Assembly (NCBI GenBank): GCA_022482545.1
Contig: JAKVOZ010000013.1
Location: 1-50,848 of the forward strand
Source: Bacteroidales bacterium
GTDB lineage: Bacteria > Bacteroidota > Bacteroidia > Bacteroidales > P3
Direction of reading: 5' to 3'
Length of the DNA stretch: 50,848 nt
How positions within the stretch are numbered: the stretch's first letter is position 1; every line of letters begins with the position of its first letter. This document shows, piece by piece, positions 16,135-25,030 of this stretch. Below the pieces are notes generated by a model, which worked only from the letters and a program-made list of their open reading frames with translations, was not told the origin of the DNA and did not search any database. Position numbers and translations under genes: made by a program.

Positions 16135-18174
16135 ATGAAGATGAAAAAATTGATACCTATGATGCTTTTTGCTTCTGTTTCAATAGCAGCAATGGGACAA
16201 GCACCATTAAAATCAGGTATAGACCTTAAAAATCTTAATCAAAGCGTAAAGCCAGCAGAAGATTTTTATGAGTTTGCATGCGGTGGTTGGATGAAAAATA
16301 ATCCTTTACCAGGAGAATATTCTCGTTTTGGTAGTTTTGACCAACTTGCAAAGAACAACACAGAAAGAATAAACTCTATTCTTGGCGAGTTATTAAAGAA
16401 TTCTTATACAAAAGGTACAACAGAACAAAAACTAAGCGACCTTTATAAACTTGCAATGGATTCTGTTCGTAGAAACAATGAAGGAGTTAAGCCAGTTATG
16501 CCTATAATAAAGAACTTCGAGAAAGCAAAGACAAACAAAGACCTTCTTGCAATGCAATTGAAATATGCCAAGATGGGAATGCAAGAGTTTATGTATATGG
16601 GCTTTGGAGCAGATCAAAAGAATGCTAAAAACAATATCTTAACAGTATATCAAGGTGGTATTCAACTTGGAGAAAGAGAATATTATTTGGATAATGACCC
16701 CGCAACAAAAGCAATACGTGAAGCATATAAAAAACATATCGTTCGTATGTTTAAAATCTTTGGTTTCAATGAAAAAGAAGCAACAAAGAAGATGAATGCT
16801 ATCATGAAAGTTGAGACATCTTTGGCAAAAGTTTCTAAATCTCAAACAGAGCTAAGAGATGTAGAAGCAAACTACAACAAGATGACAGCAAAAGATTTTG
16901 AAGCAAAATATCCAAACATACCTCTTGTAAAACAAATGCAAGCTCTTGATATAAATAGCAAAGATTATCAAGACTTAGTAGTAGGACAACCTTCATTTGT
17001 TGATGGAGCAAACAAAGTAATAGCAACAATAAAACCAGAAGAATATCGTGCAATATTAGAGTGGGATGTAATTCTTTCTTATTCTAATTATCTTAGCGAT
17101 GAGGTGGTAGATGCAAACTTTGATTTCTTTGGTAAAACATTTTCAGGAAAGAAAGAAAATACTCCAAGATGGAAACGTGCTACTAATCAAGTAGAAGGAC
17201 AGATGGGAGAAGCTCTTGGAAAGATTTATGTAGAAAAATATTTTCCTGCATCATCAAAAGAGAGAATGGAGAAACTTGTAAAGAATCTTCAAATATCTCT
17301 TGGACAAAGAATACAAGCACAAGATTGGATGAGCGAAGCAACAAAAAAAGCAGGTTTAGACAAGTTAAATGCTTTTTATGTAAAGATAGGTTATCCTAAC
17401 AAATGGACAGATATGACAAAACTTGTTATAGACCCAAGCAAATCATACTGCGAAAATATAATGGCTTGTCAAGAGTTTCATATGATGGACGAACTTTCTC
17501 GTACAGTTGGCAAACCAGTAGATAAAGACCGTTGGCAAATGAATCCACAAACAGTTAATGCGTATTATGATCCCACAACAAATGAGATATGTTTTCCAGC
17601 AGGAATACTTCAATATCCATTCTTTGATCCTAACGCAGATGATGCTTTCAATTATGGAGCAATAGGTGTTGTAATAGGACACGAGATGACTCACGGATTT
17701 GATGATCAAGGACGTCATTATGATAAAACAGGAAATATGACAGATTGGTGGACAGCACAAGATGGACAACAATTTATTGAAAGAACAAAGAAATATGCAG
17801 AATTTTTCTCAAAAATAAAAGTACTTCCAGATCTTAATGCTAATGGAGACCTTACTCTTGGAGAAAACCTTGCAGACCACGGCGGATTACAAGTAGCTTT
17901 CAATGCTTATAAGAATGCAACAAAAGATAATCCATTAAAAGATATAGACGGTTTTACACCAGATCAAAGATTTTTCCTTGCTTATGCAGGAGTTTGGGCA
18001 AGTAATATAACAGAAAAAGCAATACGAAACCAAACAAAATCTGACCCTCATTCACTTGGTAGATGGCGTGTTGATGGAGCACTTCCTCATATAGATGCTT
18101 GGTACAATGCTTTCAATGTACAACCAAACGAAAAGATGTTTATACCAAAAGAACAACGTTTGTCTTTGTGGTAG
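16135..18174 (+). CDS. M13 family zinc metallopeptidase (neprilysin/PepO-like)
   Basis: 679-residue exported endopeptidase that cuts oligopeptides. A signal peptide (cleavage near AAMGQ, residue 22) precedes the M13 N-terminal domain, which opens with the conserved DFYEFACGGWMK. The catalytic domain carries VIGHEMTHGFDDQG, with His516 and His520 as zinc ligands and Glu517 as catalytic base, then GENLADHGG, with Glu577 as third ligand and Asp581 in support. The end, MFIPKEQRLSLW, closes with the aromatic tail typical of the family. Length is normal (about 670-700). It has its own promoter and is followed by hutH and an ornithine carbamoyltransferase, which fits peptide and amino-acid use. Location is probably periplasmic or on the cell surface. 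Confidence 0.95.
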   Translation: MKMKKLIPMMLFASVSIAAMGQAPLKSGIDLKNLNQSVKPAEDFYEFACGGWMKNNPLPGEYSRFGSFDQLAKNNTERINSILGELLKNSYTKGTTEQKLSDLYKLAMDSVRRNNEGVKPVMPIIKNFEKAKTNKDLLAMQLKYAKMGMQEFMYMGFGADQKNAKNNILTVYQGGIQLGEREYYLDNDPATKAIREAYKKHIVRMFKIFGFNEKEATKKMNAIMKVETSLAKVSKSQTELRDVEANYNKMTAKDFEAKYPNIPLVKQMQALDINSKDYQDLVVGQPSFVDGANKVIATIKPEEYRAILEWDVILSYSNYLSDEVVDANFDFFGKTFSGKKENTPRWKRATNQVEGQMGEALGKIYVEKYFPASSKERMEKLVKNLQISLGQRIQAQDWMSEATKKAGLDKLNAFYVKIGYPNKWTDMTKLVIDPSKSYCENIMACQEFHMMDELSRTVGKPVDKDRWQMNPQTVNAYYDPTTNEICFPAGILQYPFFDPNADDAFNYGAIGVVIGHEMTHGFDDQGRHYDKTGNMTDWWTAQDGQQFIERTKKYAEFFSKIKVLPDLNANGDLTLGENLADHGGLQVAFNAYKNATKDNPLKDIDGFTPDQRFFLAYAGVWASNITEKAIRNQTKSDPHSLGRWRVDGALPHIDAWYNAFNVQPNEKMFIPKEQRLSLW

Positions 18175-18207
18175 TGGCCTTTTTTTCTCTATTCAAACAA
18201 TATTTTG

Positions 18208-18216
18208 TATCTTTGC
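18208..18216 (+). promoter_or_regulatory. hutH: -7 box for hutH
   Basis: TATCTTTGC matches the consensus. Transcription from it would begin near 18222, downstream of the in-frame ATG at 18205, so translation of hutH must start at 18250. Confidence 0.75.
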
Positions 18217-18249
18217 AAAATTGAAAATAAAAATAAAATAAATAAAAAT

Positions 18250-19749
18250 ATGGAGATTCATCATATTAGTCCTGAACTCTTGACTTTAAAGAGAGTAGAT
18301 GAGATACTAAGAAAAGGTATTAAGATAGATTTGTCTGATGAGGCAAAAAAACGTATTACCAAATGCAGAGAGTATTTGGATAATAAAATGAAAACACAAA
18401 AAGAACCTATATATGGTGTTACAACAGGTTTTGGTTCTTTATGTAACATAAGTATTAGCAATGAGCAACTTTCTCAATTACAAAAAAATCTTGTAATGAG
18501 TCATGCTTGTGGTGTGGGAGAAGAAGTACCAAAAGAAATAGTAAAACTAATGCTATTAAATAAGATTCAATCACTTTCTTATGGACATAGCGGTACTCAG
18601 CTTGTAACAGTAGAGCGTTTAGTAGATTTCTTTAATAATGATATTTATCCAGTAGTTTATCAACAAGGTTCATTAGGTGCAAGTGGAGATTTAGCACCTC
18701 TTGCTCATATGTGTTTGCCTCTTCTTGGTCTTGGTCAAGTAGATTACAAAGGCAAAAGAATAAGTGGAGAAGAGTTAAATAAGATATTTGGCTGGAAACC
18801 TATTGAATTGCAAAGTAAAGAAGGATTAGCATTACTTAATGGAACACAATTTATGAGTGCTTTTGCTGTTTATTGTGTTTTGAAGGCAAAGAAACTAAGC
18901 AAGATGGCAGACCTTATTATGACTGTTTCATTGGAAGGATTTGATGGAAGAATAGAGCCATTCTTTGATGAAGTACATCAAGTACGTCCACATAAAGGAC
19001 AGATAGAGACAGCAAAGAGAATAAGAGAATATTTGGAAGGAAGCGAGATAATCAAACAACATAAACAACATGTTCAAGACCCTTATTCTTTCCGTTGTGT
19101 TCCTCAGGTTCATGGCGCTTGTAAAGATGCAATAAATCACGTAGCAGACATAATAACAACAGAAATCAATTCAGCAACAGATAATCCAACAGTATTTCCT
19201 GATGAAGATATGGTTATTTCAGCAGGTAACTTCCACGGCGAACCTCTTGCAATTAACTTAGACTTCCTTGCAATTGCAGTAAGTGAGTTGAGTAGTATTT
19301 CTGAAAGAAGAACATATCAATTAATAGGAGCAAAGAGAGATTTGCCTTCATTCCTTGTTGCAAAACCAGGTGTTAATTCTGGATTTATGATACCACAATA
19401 TACAGCAGCAAGTGTTGTTAGTCAAAACAAACAACTTTGTATGCCAGCTTCTGTTGATACAATAGACAGTAGCCAAGGACAAGAAGACCATGTAAGTTTT
19501 GGTTCTAATGCAGCAACAAAACTTTATCGTGTAGTAAATAATACAGAAAAAGTACTTGCAATAGAGCTTTTCAATGGAGCACAAGCTTTTGATTTTAGAA
19601 AACAAATGACAAAACTTCATTCTTCAAAAGTTATAGAAGACTTTGTTAAAGAATATAGAAAGACAGTACATTTTGTTGAAAATGATGAGGTGATGTATAA
19701 ATTGATTCATGCTTCTATTGATTTTATTCAAAAATATGATATAAAATAA
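18250..19749 (+). CDS. hutH: histidine ammonia-lyase
   Basis: Removes ammonia from L-histidine to give urocanate, the first step of histidine breakdown. The 499-residue protein has the MIO-forming motif GSLGASGDLAPLAH, whose Ala144-Ser145-Gly146 cyclise to the catalytic electrophile. Other family signatures are YGVTTGFGSL near the N-terminus, EGLALLNGTQ, QDPYSFRCVPQVHGA and SAGNFHGEP. Tyrosine or phenylalanine ammonia-lyases share the fold, but RCVPQVHGA and NFHGEP favour histidine. An upstream in-frame ATG at 18205 overlaps the promoter, so 18250 is the start. The other hut genes (hutU, hutI, ftcD) are not adjacent. An ornithine carbamoyltransferase gene follows after 85 nt on the same strand with no clear terminator between, so the two may be co-transcribed. 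Confidence 0.93.
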   Translation: MEIHHISPELLTLKRVDEILRKGIKIDLSDEAKKRITKCREYLDNKMKTQKEPIYGVTTGFGSLCNISISNEQLSQLQKNLVMSHACGVGEEVPKEIVKLMLLNKIQSLSYGHSGTQLVTVERLVDFFNNDIYPVVYQQGSLGASGDLAPLAHMCLPLLGLGQVDYKGKRISGEELNKIFGWKPIELQSKEGLALLNGTQFMSAFAVYCVLKAKKLSKMADLIMTVSLEGFDGRIEPFFDEVHQVRPHKGQIETAKRIREYLEGSEIIKQHKQHVQDPYSFRCVPQVHGACKDAINHVADIITTEINSATDNPTVFPDEDMVISAGNFHGEPLAINLDFLAIAVSELSSISERRTYQLIGAKRDLPSFLVAKPGVNSGFMIPQYTAASVVSQNKQLCMPASVDTIDSSQGQEDHVSFGSNAATKLYRVVNNTEKVLAIELFNGAQAFDFRKQMTKLHSSKVIEDFVKEYRKTVHFVENDEVMYKLIHASIDFIQKYDIK

Positions 19750-19834
19750 TAATAAAAAATAACTTTAAAGATTATAATAACTTTAAAAACATTAAGAAAT
19801 AAAATAATTAACAAATAAAAAAAAGAAAAAAGAG

Positions 19835-20836
19835 ATGGCATTTAATTTAAGAAACAGAAGTTTTCTAAAATTATTAGACTTCACACCAAAAGAAATCCAA
19901 TATATGTTGGACTTAGCTCGTGATTTGAAACGTGCTAAATATGCAGGAACAGAAACACAAACACTTAAAGGTAAAAACATAGTACTATTGTTTGAAAAAG
20001 ATTCAACACGTACTCGTTGTTCTTTTGAAGTAGGAGCAATGGATCAAGGTGCTAATGTAACATACCTTGGACCAAGTGGCTCTCAAATGGGTAAAAAAGA
20101 GAGTATGAAAGATACTGCTCGTGTACTTGGAAGAATTTATGATGGTATTGAATATCGTGGTTTTGACCAATCAACAGTAGAAACACTTGCACAATATGCA
20201 GGAGTTCCAGTATGGAATGGTCTTACAACAGAATTTCACCCAACACAAATACTTGCTGATTTCCTTACAATGAGTGAACATATAGATAAACCACTTCATC
20301 AAGTTAAGTTCTGCTTCCTTGGCGACGCTCACAACAATATGGGAAATTCTCTTATGGTTGGAGCTGCTAAGATGGGAATGGATTTTAGAGCTGCTGCACC
20401 TAAACAATGTTGGCAAAGCCCTGAACTTATTGCTCAATGTAAAGAAATAGCAAAACAAACAGGTGCTAAGATAACTATTACAGAAGATGTTGCAGAAGCA
20501 GTGAAAGATTGCGACTTCCTTTATACAGATGTTTGGGTATCAATGGGAGAACCAGAAGAAGTATGGGCAGAAAGAATAAAACTTTTGAAACCATACCAAG
20601 TAAATATGGACGTAGTTAAAAAGACAGGAAATCCAAAAGTTAAATTTCTTCATTGTCTTCCTGCATTCCACAACCTTGAAACAAAAGTAGGTAGAGATAT
20701 TCACGAGAAGTTTGGCTTATCTGCTATGGAAGTAACAGAAGATGTATTTGAAAGCGATATGAGTATTGTTTTTGATGAAGCAGAAAACCGTCTTCATACA
20801 ATTAAAGCTGTTATGGTTGCAACTCTTGGCGACTAA
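19835..20836 (+). CDS. ornithine carbamoyltransferase
   Basis: Catalyses ornithine + carbamoyl phosphate to citrulline + phosphate, or the reverse in arginine fermentation. At 333 residues it is the full-length enteric/ArcB-like form. The carbamoyl-phosphate site STRTR is at residues 57-61, FHPTQ follows at about 130, and the ornithine loop HCLPAFH starts at residue 273. Many Bacteroidetes instead have an N-succinylornithine carbamoyltransferase with a different HCLP loop, so this close match to classical OTC is notable. Its place beside hutH, in a window rich in amino-acid degradation, suggests a catabolic role (citrulline phosphorolysis to carbamoyl phosphate for ATP), but arginine deiminase and carbamate kinase genes are not here. 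A terminator follows, so this gene closes the unit. Confidence 0.92.
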   Translation: MAFNLRNRSFLKLLDFTPKEIQYMLDLARDLKRAKYAGTETQTLKGKNIVLLFEKDSTRTRCSFEVGAMDQGANVTYLGPSGSQMGKKESMKDTARVLGRIYDGIEYRGFDQSTVETLAQYAGVPVWNGLTTEFHPTQILADFLTMSEHIDKPLHQVKFCFLGDAHNNMGNSLMVGAAKMGMDFRAAAPKQCWQSPELIAQCKEIAKQTGAKITITEDVAEAVKDCDFLYTDVWVSMGEPEEVWAERIKLLKPYQVNMDVVKKTGNPKVKFLHCLPAFHNLETKVGRDIHEKFGLSAMEVTEDVFESDMSIVFDEAENRLHTIKAVMVATLGD

Positions 20837-20865
20837 AACAAAATTATAGCTTTAAGTAAATAACA

Positions 20866-20902
20866 AAAGACCGTCTTTATTATTAGAGATGGTCTTTTTT
20901 TT
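20866..20902 (+). terminator. intrinsic terminator after ornithine carbamoyltransferase
   Basis: AAAGACCGTCTT (20866-20877) pairs with the segment ending GATGGTCTTT (20886-20897), with G-U wobbles, and runs into eight T residues. Confidence 0.88.
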
Positions 20903-20980
20903 GAGATATAAAGAAATTGAAACTTTGTTATAATGAATTAGAATAGCAATCCATTTTAATAGAATAAAGAAAGAATAAAA

Positions 20981-21090
20981 TACATCGCTGATGTACTGGT
21001 AATACATTGCTAATGTACTGATAATACATTGCTGTTGTACTGATAATACATTGCTAATGTACTGGCAGTACATCGCAAAAAGAAAATAGA
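20981..21090. repeat. tandem array of 22-nt palindromic units (array 2)
   Basis: Four exact-length 22-nt units start at 20981, 21003, 21025 and 21047, with a partial fifth from 21069. The units share TACAT-(C/T)GCT-n-ATGTACTG plus a linker (GGTAA, ATAA or GGCAG), and each can form a hairpin of TACAT with ATGTA. The same unit is present three times at 10554. Unit length is constant although the linker varies. They lie between a terminator and the promoter of the next small frame. Confidence 0.85.
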
Positions 21091-21171
21091 TGTACTGGAT
21101 TTTGTAGTCCTTTTTCTATAAGTAAATAAAAATAAAATAACAATTCTTTCTTTTAAATCAAAATAAATAAC

Positions 21172-21179
21172 TACCTTTG
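21172..21179 (+). promoter_or_regulatory. possible -7 box before the exported-protein cluster
   Basis: TACCTTTG matches the core TAnnTTTG but is followed by T instead of C. It precedes the 41-codon frame at 21203 by about 24 nt and could drive the genes to 22593. Confidence 0.5.
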
Positions 21180-21202
21180 TGGCGAAATAAATAAGTTTTC
21201 TT

Positions 21203-21328
21203 ATGGAAAGAATGAAATTACATAACTATATAGGAATGAAAAACCACGAGACATATTATAATTACTATGGAACGAGATACTCTGATAGAAAAAATAATGA
21301 AACAAAGAAAAACAAAACAAGGAATTGA
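21203..21328 (+). CDS. possible 41-residue basic peptide
   Basis: A short frame begins MERMKLHNYIGMKNHE, is rich in Tyr, Asn and Lys, and ends NKTRN. It lies between a likely promoter and the exported-protein gene at 21355, with 26 nt to the next start. No ribosome site or known family is evident. It may be a real small protein or only the leader of the next gene. Confidence 0.3.
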   Translation: MERMKLHNYIGMKNHETYYNYYGTRYSDRKNNETKKNKTRN

Positions 21329-21354
21329 AACTATATCAATAAAAGGAAATTAAT

Positions 21355-22035
21355 ATGAGAAAATATTGTATAATTGTTGTTCTGTTATTTCCATTATTTA
21401 CAATAGCACAACAAGTGAAAATTGAAAAACTAAAAGCGACAGTTATTGTTGATTATGTGTTGGCAAATGGCGGTTTTTTTGAACATTCTATTTCATATAT
21501 AATAATTAATAATAAAATGTATTATTTAGGAGAAGGATTAGGACAAGAATGGAATAATAATATAATAAATATATATCCTGATTTAGCAGCTACTATTGGC
21601 AATATATTTAATGATAAATTAATTGAATCTGATTCTACGAACAACATAAGACTTACAAAATACAACAAATATACAACAGAACTGAAAGGTAGTATGACAC
21701 ACTATTATGTTACAGGAGGAGAATTCTATTTAGGAGAAAGAGGGGTATATTCAGCATTTGAAATAGAAGGAGAGTTTGTCAAATACACAAATGTTTTTGA
21801 TTCCATTCAAGACTTTTTTATACGAAAACAAAAAGAAGATATGTCTCAATATAAGGAAGATGATTACTGCTATTGTCCTTTCATTTATAGAAAAGAAGTA
21901 AATAGAAAAGACTTTTATGTTGTTAAAAAAATTTACAATGTAACCACTATATCTACAAATGATGCATTAAAACACAATATGATAAAGATAAACGATTTGA
22001 AAAAGATAGAATTGTTTAATTGTGATATTGAATGA
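21355..22035 (+). CDS. unrecognised exported protein
   Basis: 226 residues that I do not recognise. The first 19 residues form a signal peptide (KYCIIVVLLFPLFTIAQ, cleavage near AQQ) without a lipobox, so the product is probably periplasmic or secreted. The mature part mixes predicted strands with polar stretches. It has a CYC pair at about residues 182-184 (DDYCYCPFIYR) and one more Cys near the end, which could form disulfides. No catalytic motif is visible, nor a type 9 secretion C-terminal domain. The next gene, also encoding an exported protein, starts 30 nt downstream, and a third follows after a separate promoter. AT-rich, TTA-heavy codon use sets all of them apart from hutH and the carbamoyltransferase gene upstream. 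Confidence 0.6.
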   Translation: MRKYCIIVVLLFPLFTIAQQVKIEKLKATVIVDYVLANGGFFEHSISYIIINNKMYYLGEGLGQEWNNNIINIYPDLAATIGNIFNDKLIESDSTNNIRLTKYNKYTTELKGSMTHYYVTGGEFYLGERGVYSAFEIEGEFVKYTNVFDSIQDFFIRKQKEDMSQYKEDDYCYCPFIYRKEVNRKDFYVVKKIYNVTTISTNDALKHNMIKINDLKKIELFNCDIE

Positions 22036-22065
22036 GTGTAAGATACTATTTTAAGAAGACAAAAA

Positions 22066-22593
22066 ATGAAACGTATAATATTAATAGTTATATTACTTTA
22101 TAGCGTGAATTCATTCTCTCAAAGTAAAAAGATTGAATTTCTGAATACAATAAGATATAATGTTTTTAATAAAAAGTTAATCAATTGTATTGACATAAAT
22201 TATTATGTGTCATATAAATTAGAGGGAAAACACATTTTAATTTATGAAGATTCTATTGTTTTAGAAAATAGTAAATTTGATTATAAGTCTAAATCAGAGA
22301 TTATTAATAAAAGAGTTATTTTAGATGCAGATACTATTGATTATTTAACTGAAGTTATTTATTTCTATTTTATCTCCAAGAATAGTTTTATAAAAACTAA
22401 TTTAATTGAAGATGAATACAATAAAACTAATGATTACGAGATTAGTCACTCTGATGGTCCTTCATTAAAAGTAAGTATAGTAAAGTATGATTGGATTTAT
22501 ACAGAAGATATATATATAGAATTAACTAAAGGAAATTTTATCTTTGAAGATAAATTCAATGATTTTGTTTTGTATATTGATAAAATGCGGTAG
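22066..22593 (+). CDS. unrecognised exported protein
   Basis: 175 residues of unknown function. A short signal peptide (MKRIILIVILLYSVNSFS, cleavage before QSKK) is followed by a basic patch and a chain rich in Ile, Tyr, Asp and Asn, with no motif I can name. It has one cysteine (about residue 43). Its start is 30 nt after the preceding exported-protein gene, so the two are likely one transcript. Similar size and composition suggest related roles, but the sequences do not align convincingly by eye. The downstream 22657-22688 hairpin may end the transcript. Very low G+C and TTA-rich leucine use suggest an accessory region. Confidence 0.55.
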   Translation: MKRIILIVILLYSVNSFSQSKKIEFLNTIRYNVFNKKLINCIDINYYVSYKLEGKHILIYEDSIVLENSKFDYKSKSEIINKRVILDADTIDYLTEVIYFYFISKNSFIKTNLIEDEYNKTNDYEISHSDGPSLKVSIVKYDWIYTEDIYIELTKGNFIFEDKFNDFVLYIDKMR

Positions 22594-22656
22594 TATATTA
22601 GTTACAGTGATAGTTTATAGAGGTAAGAGAGAATAAAAAATCTTGAAACTATTGTT

Positions 22657-22688
22657 TGACCCAAAGAAAATAAAACTTTGTTTGGTCA
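22657..22688 (+). terminator. weak hairpin between exported-protein genes
   Basis: TGACC+CAAAG (22657-22666) pairs with CTTTG (22676-22680) and GGTCA (22684-22688), leaving a 3-nt bulge. No clear T-tract follows, so its role as a terminator is uncertain. Confidence 0.3.
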
Positions 22689-22762
22689 TAATAAAACAAA
22701 GGAAGAATTTTTTCTTTTAGAAAATTATAACAACGTTTTAGTAAGAGATTGAAAAAAAGTTG

Positions 22763-22771
22763 TATTTTTGC
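22763..22771 (+). promoter_or_regulatory. -7 box for the third exported-protein gene
   Basis: TATTTTTGC matches TAnnTTTGC. It overlaps the frame upstream of 22820, showing that the in-frame ATG at 22760 is not used. Confidence 0.65.
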
Positions 22772-22819
22772 AATAAAAGAAAGAAAAAATTATGGGTAAG
22801 AATAATTCATAAGAAAGAA

Positions 22820-23455
22820 ATGGTAAAATTAAGTATTAAAATATTTTGTTTTATAACAATATTATTTTTGTCTATTATTACAAAATCACAAATAGTTAAA
22901 AATGATTTAAAAGTATTTAAGGAGAAGATAATATTTGTTGATACTATTACTATAAGACAACCAATACTTATAAAATATGATTTTAAATTAAGTTATGGAG
23001 GATTATATTTTTGGAAAAAATCAAATCAAGTATTGTTTTATATTTCTTCAGAAGTATATCTTAATAGAATAACAGATAGAAATTTTTCAAGTGATAGTTT
23101 ATTATTTTCAGATATTTGTTATAATTATATATCCCTGGTTACTTATATTTTTTCAAATCAAAACATAATTGAAAAAGATTATTATTTTTCTCATATCAAT
23201 AAGATGTTATTAAATGATTATACTTGGCAAAAAGGAGCAATAAATCATTTTAATAGAGAATACATTAAAACCAATAAAAATGGATTATCATATTCTAAAT
23301 TAAAAACTAATAAATTTGCTGTTTTTTTAATTAGAGATGATTTTTTCCCAAAAAAGAATCCGAAGATAACAAAATATTATAAGGTTGCTATTCCAATAGA
23401 ATTAAAGAATAAGGAAGAAATTATTAAAGGTAGTGTAAATCCTTTGCGAGATTAA
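22820..23455 (+). CDS. unrecognised exported protein
   Basis: 211 residues from the ATG at 22820. The frame is open from 22760, but that ATG coincides with the promoter, and the later start gives a proper signal peptide (a hydrophobic segment ending TKSQ). The mature protein is rich in Lys, Tyr, Phe, Asn and Ile, with aromatic clusters such as GGLYFW and KDYYFSH, and no recognised motif. It may be a small periplasmic or surface protein. It has its own promoter and follows two other exported-protein genes of similar style. The next frame, at 23605, looks like the broken start of another such gene. Confidence 0.55.
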   Translation: MVKLSIKIFCFITILFLSIITKSQIVKNDLKVFKEKIIFVDTITIRQPILIKYDFKLSYGGLYFWKKSNQVLFYISSEVYLNRITDRNFSSDSLLFSDICYNYISLVTYIFSNQNIIEKDYYFSHINKMLLNDYTWQKGAINHFNREYIKTNKNGLSYSKLKTNKFAVFLIRDDFFPKKNPKITKYYKVAIPIELKNKEEIIKGSVNPLRD

Positions 23456-23604
23456 AATTGAAAGTATTTAAATTATAAATTGATATTTTAATTCTTTGTT
23501 AAATAAAAAATAGTTTAGGAGATATTTTTATTAATAAAAGTTAAATTAATAATATAAAATAAGTATAGTGAAATGTTTAATAAAACATATATGAAATAAT
23601 GTTT

Positions 23605-23775
23605 ATGAAAAAAATAGTATTGATAGTTATTTTTATTTTTGTTGAATTTAATTTATATTCTCAAAATGATATAGATGGTTCTATTAATTTTAATGATTTT
23701 ACATCTAATGATATATTGTTGAAAGTTGAAAAGAAAGAATTATTAAAAAAAATAGTTGTCTTTTTGTTTTGTTGA
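23605..23775 (+). pseudogene. truncated exported-protein gene
   Basis: A 56-codon frame starts with a clear signal peptide (MKKIVLIVIFIFVEFNLYS, then QND) but stops after a lysine-rich stretch and VVFLFC. A signal peptide with about 35 residues behind it looks like the front of a longer exported protein cut off by rearrangement. The point where it ends is next to sequence resembling the dispersed AATAGTTCTTT module (about 23795). This is the last plus-strand gene of the cluster before the minus-strand mreB block. It could also be a genuine tiny exported protein. Confidence 0.4.
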
Positions 23776-23922
23776 AATAGGATTAAGAGGGAAGAAAATA
23801 GTTCTTTAATCCATTTCATTGATGTTTGAAAAGGATATTGTAAATAAAAAAAGTAGTCATAAATTAATACAACTACTTACTCAAAAACATTTTATTATTC
23901 TATTTAATTACGTAACGTTTCT

Positions 23923-24945
23923 TTATTTAATTAAGAAAGTGTATTTATCATAATTCTTTAAAGCGACACCTGTTCCTCTTGCAACGGCTCTTAATGGATC
24001 ATCAGCAACCTTAACAGCAAGTTTTGTTTTAGATGCAATTCTCTTATCCAACCCTCTTAAAAGAGAACCGCCACCTGCAAGATAAATACCTGTGTGATAA
24101 ATATCTGATGCAAGTTCTGGAGGCGTCATTGCTAAGGCTTCCAAAACAGCACTTTCAACTTTGGCAATACTTTTATCCAAAGCATGTGCTATCTCTTTAT
24201 AATTAACATAAAGTTCTTTTGGAATACCAGTTAAGACATCTCTTCCTTGAACAGCATAATCTTCTGGTGGATTATCAAGTTCAGGTATTGCTGCTCCAAC
24301 TTCTATTTTTATCTTTTCTGCCATTCTTTCTCCAATATGAATATTGTGTTGCTTACGCATATATTCAATAATATCTTGATTGAATTCGTCTCCTGCAATC
24401 CTTATACTTTTATTACAAACAATACCACCTAAGGCAATAACAGCTATTTCACTTGTACCACCACCTATATCTATTATCATATTACCAACAGGTTCAAGAA
24501 CATCAATGCCTATACCTATTGCAGCAGCCATTGGTTCATGAATCAAACGAACATCTTTTGCTCCTGCTTGTTCGGCAGAATCTCTTACTGCTCTTTCTTC
24601 TACGTTTGTAATACCAGAAGGAATACAAATAACCATCTTTAATGCAGGTGGAACAATTGATTTTCTTGTTGGAATCATTTTGATAAGCTCTTTAATCATA
24701 TCATTAGCCATATCAAAATCTGCAATAACTCCATCTCTCAATGGACGTATTGTTTGAATGTTGTCGTGTGTTTTGCCATACATTTGCATTGCACGTTTCC
24801 CAACGGCAATGATTTTTTTAGTCGTTCTGTCAATAGCTACAATTGATGGCTCATCAACTACAACTTTATCATTGCATATTATAATAGAATTAGCTGTTCC
24901 TAAATCTATTGCTACTTCTCTTGTTAAAAATGAAAATAAACCCAT
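23923..24945 (-). CDS. mreB: rod shape-determining actin homologue MreB
   Basis: 340-residue actin-like ATPase that forms membrane-bound filaments and directs side-wall peptidoglycan synthesis. The N-terminus MGLFSFLTREVAIDLGTANS includes the phosphate-1 loop (IDLGTANS). IDIGGGTSEIAVI is phosphate loop 2, and YLAGGGSLLRGLD is the adenosine motif. Length is normal. It follows purH by 85 nt on the same strand, the usual order in Bacteroidales, where mreC, mreD, a penicillin-binding protein and rodA come next. Here they are missing: the segment after mreB holds opposite-strand accessory genes. The elongation genes must lie elsewhere or be lost. Confidence 0.95.
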   Translation of the reverse strand: MGLFSFLTREVAIDLGTANSIIICNDKVVVDEPSIVAIDRTTKKIIAVGKRAMQMYGKTHDNIQTIRPLRDGVIADFDMANDMIKELIKMIPTRKSIVPPALKMVICIPSGITNVEERAVRDSAEQAGAKDVRLIHEPMAAAIGIGIDVLEPVGNMIIDIGGGTSEIAVIALGGIVCNKSIRIAGDEFNQDIIEYMRKQHNIHIGERMAEKIKIEVGAAIPELDNPPEDYAVQGRDVLTGIPKELYVNYKEIAHALDKSIAKVESAVLEALAMTPPELASDIYHTGIYLAGGGSLLRGLDKRIASKTKLAVKVADDPLRAVARGTGVALKNYDKYTFLIK

Positions 24946-25030
24946 ATATTTTCTTTAATTTTTTCTATTATTACGTAATTGTTTTTCTTTTGTTACAATT
25001 TTCTTAATTTTTTTTAAAAAAGTTGTGTTT

